6,002 nucleotides of DNA from Gammaproteobacteria bacterium UBA7449 (GTDB lineage: Bacteria; Pseudomonadota; Gammaproteobacteria; Pseudomonadales; Pseudohongiellaceae), in the NCBI GenBank assembly GCA_002477465.1, contig DLPV01000070.1, positions 9,402-15,403 of the forward strand, written 5' to 3'. Position 1 is the stretch's first letter, and each line of letters opens with the position of its first letter. The notes below the pieces were generated by a model. It saw nothing but the letters and a program-made list of their open reading frames with translations, did no database searches and had not been told where the DNA came from. The translations under genes were made by a program, and so were the position numbers. Positions 6,002 through 6,002 of the stretch are shown piece after piece.

Positions 6002-6002
6002 A

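Overview
The window reads as a chromosomal segment of a Gram-negative proteobacterium. A marine gammaproteobacterium is my best guess, inferred from the gene mix and moderately GC-rich codon use rather than from any marker gene. It holds four protein-coding genes, two of them cut by the window edges, plus one intergenic region containing two gene fragments. No rRNA, tRNA, CRISPR array, insertion sequence or phage gene is visible.

Layout. (1) 2-1066, plus strand: the 3' part of an exported protein with two tandem vicinal-oxygen-chelate (glyoxalase/dioxygenase-like) domains. (2) 1067-1482: a gap of over 400 bp that is not empty. On the minus strand (1178-1293) it carries the C-terminal Fis-type helix-turn-helix of a sigma54-dependent activator with nothing left upstream of it. 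Abutting it on the plus strand (1294-1386) is the C-terminal tail of an unidentified protein. The two tails meet nearly end to end, which suggests a deletion scar. (3) 1483-3186, plus: a fusion of an N-terminal DUF442/Blh phosphatase-rhodanese-like domain to a type II sulfide:quinone oxidoreductase (SQR). (4) 3188-4915, plus: a SulP-family anion transporter with a C-terminal STAS domain, starting one base after the SQR stop codon and ending inside a rho-independent terminator. (5) 4994-6001, minus, convergent: the C-terminal part of a PQQ-dependent dehydrogenase of the glucose/quinate/shikimate family.

How the genes may work together. Genes 3 and 4 form a tight two-gene operon for sulfur metabolism. 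SQR would oxidise sulfide and pass electrons to the quinone pool, the Cys-loop domain could handle phosphate or sulfane sulfur, and SulP could move sulfate or another oxyanion across the inner membrane. The Fis-type fragment next to this operon is what would remain of a FisR-like, sulfide-responsive sigma54 activator. If so, the operon has probably lost its local regulator and must be expressed in another way. The flanking VOC and PQQ-dehydrogenase genes have no obvious link to sulfur; both may act in the periplasm.

The most notable points are the apparent deletion scar upstream of the SQR operon and the missing second catalytic cysteine in the SQR domain, with an unusual cysteine at another conserved position.
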